Shown: positions 61,644-64,000 of the stretch, in pieces
Layout: each line of letters starts with the position of its first letter
Position numbering within the stretch: the stretch's first letter is position 1
From: Bacillus cereus ATCC 14579
GTDB lineage: Bacteria; Bacillota; Bacilli; Bacillales; Bacillaceae_G
Direction of reading: 5' to 3'
Length of the DNA: 64,000 nucleotides
NCBI RefSeq assembly: GCF_000007825.1
Contig: NC_004722.1
Coordinates: 1,094,501-1,158,500 of the forward strand
Notes under the pieces: generated by a model
Seen by the model: the letters and a program-made list of their open reading frames with translations, nothing else
Databases searched by the model: none
Told to the model about the DNA's origin: nothing
Made by a program: the position numbers and the translations under genes

Positions 61644-61975
61644 TTGTAGAAATCTAGTTCCAGCGGCAAGAATGTTCGGTGGCTTCGCGCCTTCACATTC
61701 TAAACGAGCCGCCTCCGCTTTTTGTAGAAATCCAGCTCCGGCAGCGAGCTCTTCGTGTCTAAGAACCTTCCGCATAAGAAGACAAAAAGCGTCTTCTATG
61801 CGAAAGAACCTTATCCAGTCAGAGCTGAACGAGCTGCCTCCGCTTTATATGTAATCTAGCTCCGGCTCCTAACCCTTCGCGTCTAAGAACCTTCCCCACA
61901 AGAAGGTAAAAAGCACCTTCTGTGGGAAAGGTTCTTAGACGTCAGGGCTAAGCAGTCGCCTCCGCTTTATATGTT
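61643..61975. repeat. Three tandem divergent CTAGCTCC/CCTCCGCTTT repeat units
   Basis: Units of roughly 85-130 bp start GTAGAAATCTAGTTCCAGC, GTAGAAATCCAGCTCCGGC and GTAATCTAGCTCCGGCTCC and end CGCCTCCGCTTT or GCCTCCGCTTT. Units 2 and 3 contain long hairpins: CGCATAAGAAGAC/GTCTTCTATGCG and a ~27 bp stem at 61880-61941 from CGTCTAAGAACC to GGTTCTTAGACG. Resembles repeats often seen between genes in this group. It reaches the trpS stop codon. Confidence 0.75.
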
Positions 61976-62962
61976 ACCTACGTTTTCTGCTTAGTCCCAT
62001 TGCGTTTTCTACTTTGCGTAGTTGTTTGAATGCAACGCGGTTTGCTTTTTCTGCACCTTTGTCTAGGATTTCGTCTAGTTCTGGTGAGTTGATTAGTTCG
62101 TTATATTTGTCTTGGATTGGACGAATAGCTTCTACGACTACTTGCGCTAGGTCGCCTTTGAAGTCGCCGTATCCTTTTCCTTCGTACATTGCTTCGATTT
62201 CTTCAACTGTTTTTCCAGAGAATGAAGAGTAGATTGTTAATAAATTAGAGATACCAGGTTTGTTTTCCTTATCAAATTTCACAATACCTTCAGAGTCAGT
62301 TACAGCACTCTTAATTTTCTTTTCAATTGTTTTTGGCTCATCAAGCATACTAATCATTGATTTTGGATTCGGATCAGATTTACTCATTTTTTTCGTAGGC
62401 TCTGTTAATGACATAACGCGAGCTCCTACTTTTGGAATGCGAATTTCAGGCATTGTGAAGATTTCGCGGTAACGTTTGTTGAAACGCTCTGCTAAGTCAC
62501 GTGTTAATTCGATATGTTGCTTTTGGTCATCACCAACCGGCACGATTTCAGTGTTGTAAAGTAAAATATCAGCAGCCATTAATGGTGGATACGTAAGTAA
62601 TCCAGCTGGAACTGAATCTCTACCAGAAGCTTATCTTTATATTGCGTCATACGTTCTAATTCTCCAACGTAAGCAACAGATTGCATGATCCATCCTAGTT
62701 GAGCGTGTGCTGGTACTTCTGATTGTACAAATAAAGTAGCTTTTTCAGGATCGATGCCGCATGCTACATAAAGTGCAGCAAGACTGCGGATGTTTTTACG
62801 AAGCCCGACGGGATCTTGAGGTACTGTAATCGCATGTTGGTTTACAATACAGAAATAACAGTCGTGTTCATTTTGAAGCTCTGTAAACTGCTTCATTGCT
62901 CCTAAATAGTTTCCAAGTGTAATCGTTCCACTTGGTTGAATACCAGAAAAGATAACTGACAT
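61974..62962 (-). pseudogene. trpS: Tryptophanyl-tRNA synthetase, frameshifted
   Basis: Class I synthetase. The N-terminal half has the HIGH-like motif in FSGIQPSGTITLGNYLGA; the C-terminal half holds KMSKSDPNPKS (KMSKS). The frame breaks near 62630: inserting one base (AAGCTTCT to AAGGCTTCT on the coding strand) gives KDKASGRDSVPAGLLTYPPL and joins the halves into 329 aa, the normal TrpS length. As written, the halves are 127 and 201 aa. The gene is essential unless a second copy exists, so sequence error is the likeliest cause. Preceded by a T-box. Confidence 0.92.
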
Positions 62963-62999
62963 AAGTAATTCCTCCTAAAATAGAATGCGTGATGTGGGG

Positions 63000-63250
63000 A
63001 AGAGAAGGCAAACAAAAAAGCCCATTCATCCCAAAAACTATAGGGACGAATGGACCGTGGTACCACCCTAATTATTTCACTACTGTGAAATCTCTCTAAT
63101 CCATAATAACGTTTGGATATAACGCCAAAGCCTACTACTTTCGGTTCGGTTTGGTGCTCAAAAGCCCATTCCATACTGTACAATTACTTGTTCACACCAA
63201 CCACAAGCTCTCTGAAATTGCCTCAATATGTACTCTTCTTTATCATCGCA
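63000..63250 (-). promoter_or_regulatory. Tryptophan T-box riboswitch of trpS
   Basis: On the minus strand: stem I with AGAGAGCTTGTGGTTGGTGTGAACAAG-type elements, a TGG (Trp) specifier candidate near 63170, the T-box GGGTGGTACCACGG at 63055-63068, and the terminator GTCCATTCGTCCC/GGGATGAATGGGC with TTTTTT at 63010-63053. Uncharged tRNA-Trp would pair with the T-box and allow trpS expression. Confidence 0.93.
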
Positions 63251-63360
63251 TACATATAAATTTATTTATTGTTACTTGAGCTCTTTTAATATGAAAGAAC
63301 TAAAGTTTTATAACAAAATGTTTTGCTGATTATTATATCATATGGGATAGTGTTTGCAAA

Positions 63361-63741
63361 CTACATCAAAATAGTAAAGCTAATGAGGGTCGAGAACAAC
63401 CCAAGGAAGATACCTGTAATACAAATTGGATATGTCCATTTGAATGAATATGTTTTATAAATACGTTCTTTCTTATCTGTAGGTTCCTCGACTTCTTCAA
63501 TTAAAGAGTCAATCTTTTTGTTCGTACCAAATACTCTTTGGAATGCGTAAATGGTTACATTGAAAAAACCATTTTGAAATATGTATAAAAAACCGCCGAT
63601 AAGAATAAAAAACAGTGCAATATAAAACAAAATGTTGACAAAGTTCAACAAAAATTGAGATGAAATGAGGAATGCGCCAATACTAGAAGCAATCATCGCT
63701 ATAAAAATTAGTATACAAGTATGAAAAAAAACTTTATTCAA
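63361..63741 (-). CDS. DUF3899-family membrane protein
   Basis: 126 aa from the TTG at 63741, with GGAGGGG just upstream; the frame opens six codons earlier but those codons are the ribosome site itself. Three membrane segments (~8-30, ~32-56 and a last one at ~105-126) with a charged loop (GTNKKIDSLIEEVEEPTDKKER). Family assignment by layout; function unknown. Confidence 0.75.
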   Translation of the reverse strand: MNKVFFHTCILIFIAMIASSIGAFLISSQFLLNFVNILFYIALFFILIGGFLYIFQNGFFNVTIYAFQRVFGTNKKIDSLIEEVEEPTDKKERIYKTYSFKWTYPICITGIFLGLFSTLISFTILM

Positions 63742-63942
63742 AATATTCCCCTCCGTCAAAATATTACTAGAATTATTATACTATAAAAGCTATAATAAGT
63801 ACTAGGATTAATTTTTTGAAAATTATACGCAATTAAAGGTCTGATTTTAAGATGATGGTAGCAATGTTAATGTATCCCTTTACGAAAAATTAAAAATATA
63901 AATATTTTATTAAAAATTTTAACAAAAAAACAAAAAACTATA

Positions 63943-63970
63943 TTCACAATTGTTATATTATATGTATAAT
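63943..63970 (+). promoter_or_regulatory. Putative SigA promoter at the window's end
   Basis: TTCACA, 16 bp, TATAAT in an AT-rich 260 bp intergenic stretch; it would drive a gene beginning beyond base 64000. Nothing else is seen in 63742-64000. Confidence 0.5.
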
Positions 63971-64000
63971 GAAAATTGTAGAAACTTGGAGATTATTCTT

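Noticed and set aside
61672..61854. 60-codon plus-strand frame between yjbA and trpS
   Set aside because: It is a reading of the CTAGCTCC repeat units, without ribosome site.
62902..63183. 93-codon minus-strand frame upstream of trpS
   Set aside because: It lies in the T-box leader; the apparent coding sequence is the riboswitch read as codons.

Overview
The window is a chromosomal segment of a low-GC, spore-forming Firmicute, almost certainly a member of the Bacillus cereus group. The evidence is the complete gerPABCDEF spore germination operon, a Spo0E-type phosphatase, ComK and ComZ, AddAB, a PlcR-family regulator, SLH-domain surface proteins, B. cereus-type interspersed repeats (TTATCCCGC...TTTCACTTTAT), and the gene order yisL-yisN-asnO and yjzC-clpB-yjzD-yjaU-yjaV-comZ-fabH-fabF-yjbA-trpS. 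No rRNA, tRNA, CRISPR array, transposase or prophage was seen.

Layout. 1-10.1 kb: the end of an HD-domain protein, an ECF sigma/anti-sigma pair with an autoregulatory promoter, an AraC/GyrI regulator, a VOC protein, a two-component system facing a CPBP membrane protein, and an M48 protease. 10-14 kb: a chemoreceptor and two proteins made only of SLH modules. 14-17 kb: the glyoxylate bypass (aceB-aceA). 17-22.4 kb: a kinase-like gene, cspA with a long leader, comK, a TVP38 protein and signal peptidase I. 22.5-30 kb: addB-addA plus a small zinc-ribbon/HhH gene. 30-32.4 kb: gerP operon (reverse) with a recognisable SigK promoter. 32.6-41.2 kb: FAH hydrolase, rocD, yisL, DUF2777, asnO (frameshifted), hemH and katA with Fur/PerR-type boxes. 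41.4-46.2 kb: an ammonium transporter with two perfect TnrA/GlnR boxes, a degenerate membrane-anchored alpha-amylase homologue, and an AT-rich accessory patch around a PlcR-type regulator. 46.2-52 kb: yajQ, cvfB, prsA, yitT, small genes, a HAD phosphatase and yjzC. 52-64 kb: clpB with a CtsR operator, yjzD, yjaU-yjaV-comZ, a tandem array of about 159 bp repeats, fabH-fabF with a FapR operator, a DUF2268 protease, yjbA, trpS (frameshifted) with its T-box leader, and a DUF3899 membrane protein.

Most interesting parts. (1) The PlcR-family locus at 44.3-46.1 kb: a 46 bp promoter-like block (20 bp identical core) occurs before the regulator and again between a divergent, short 52-aa lipoprotein gene and a micro-ORF, which looks like a small peptide/lipoprotein communication module. 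(2) A GH13 'pseudo-amylase' in which all three catalytic acids appear lost while signal peptide and C-terminal anchor are kept. (3) A comZ-derived tandem repeat array in which three of four units carry a terminator-like hairpin. (4) A cspA leader with two mutually exclusive structures. (5) Single-base indels in asnO, trpS and (compensating pair) yjbA, which may be real or sequence errors; the essential nature of trpS argues for errors at least there.
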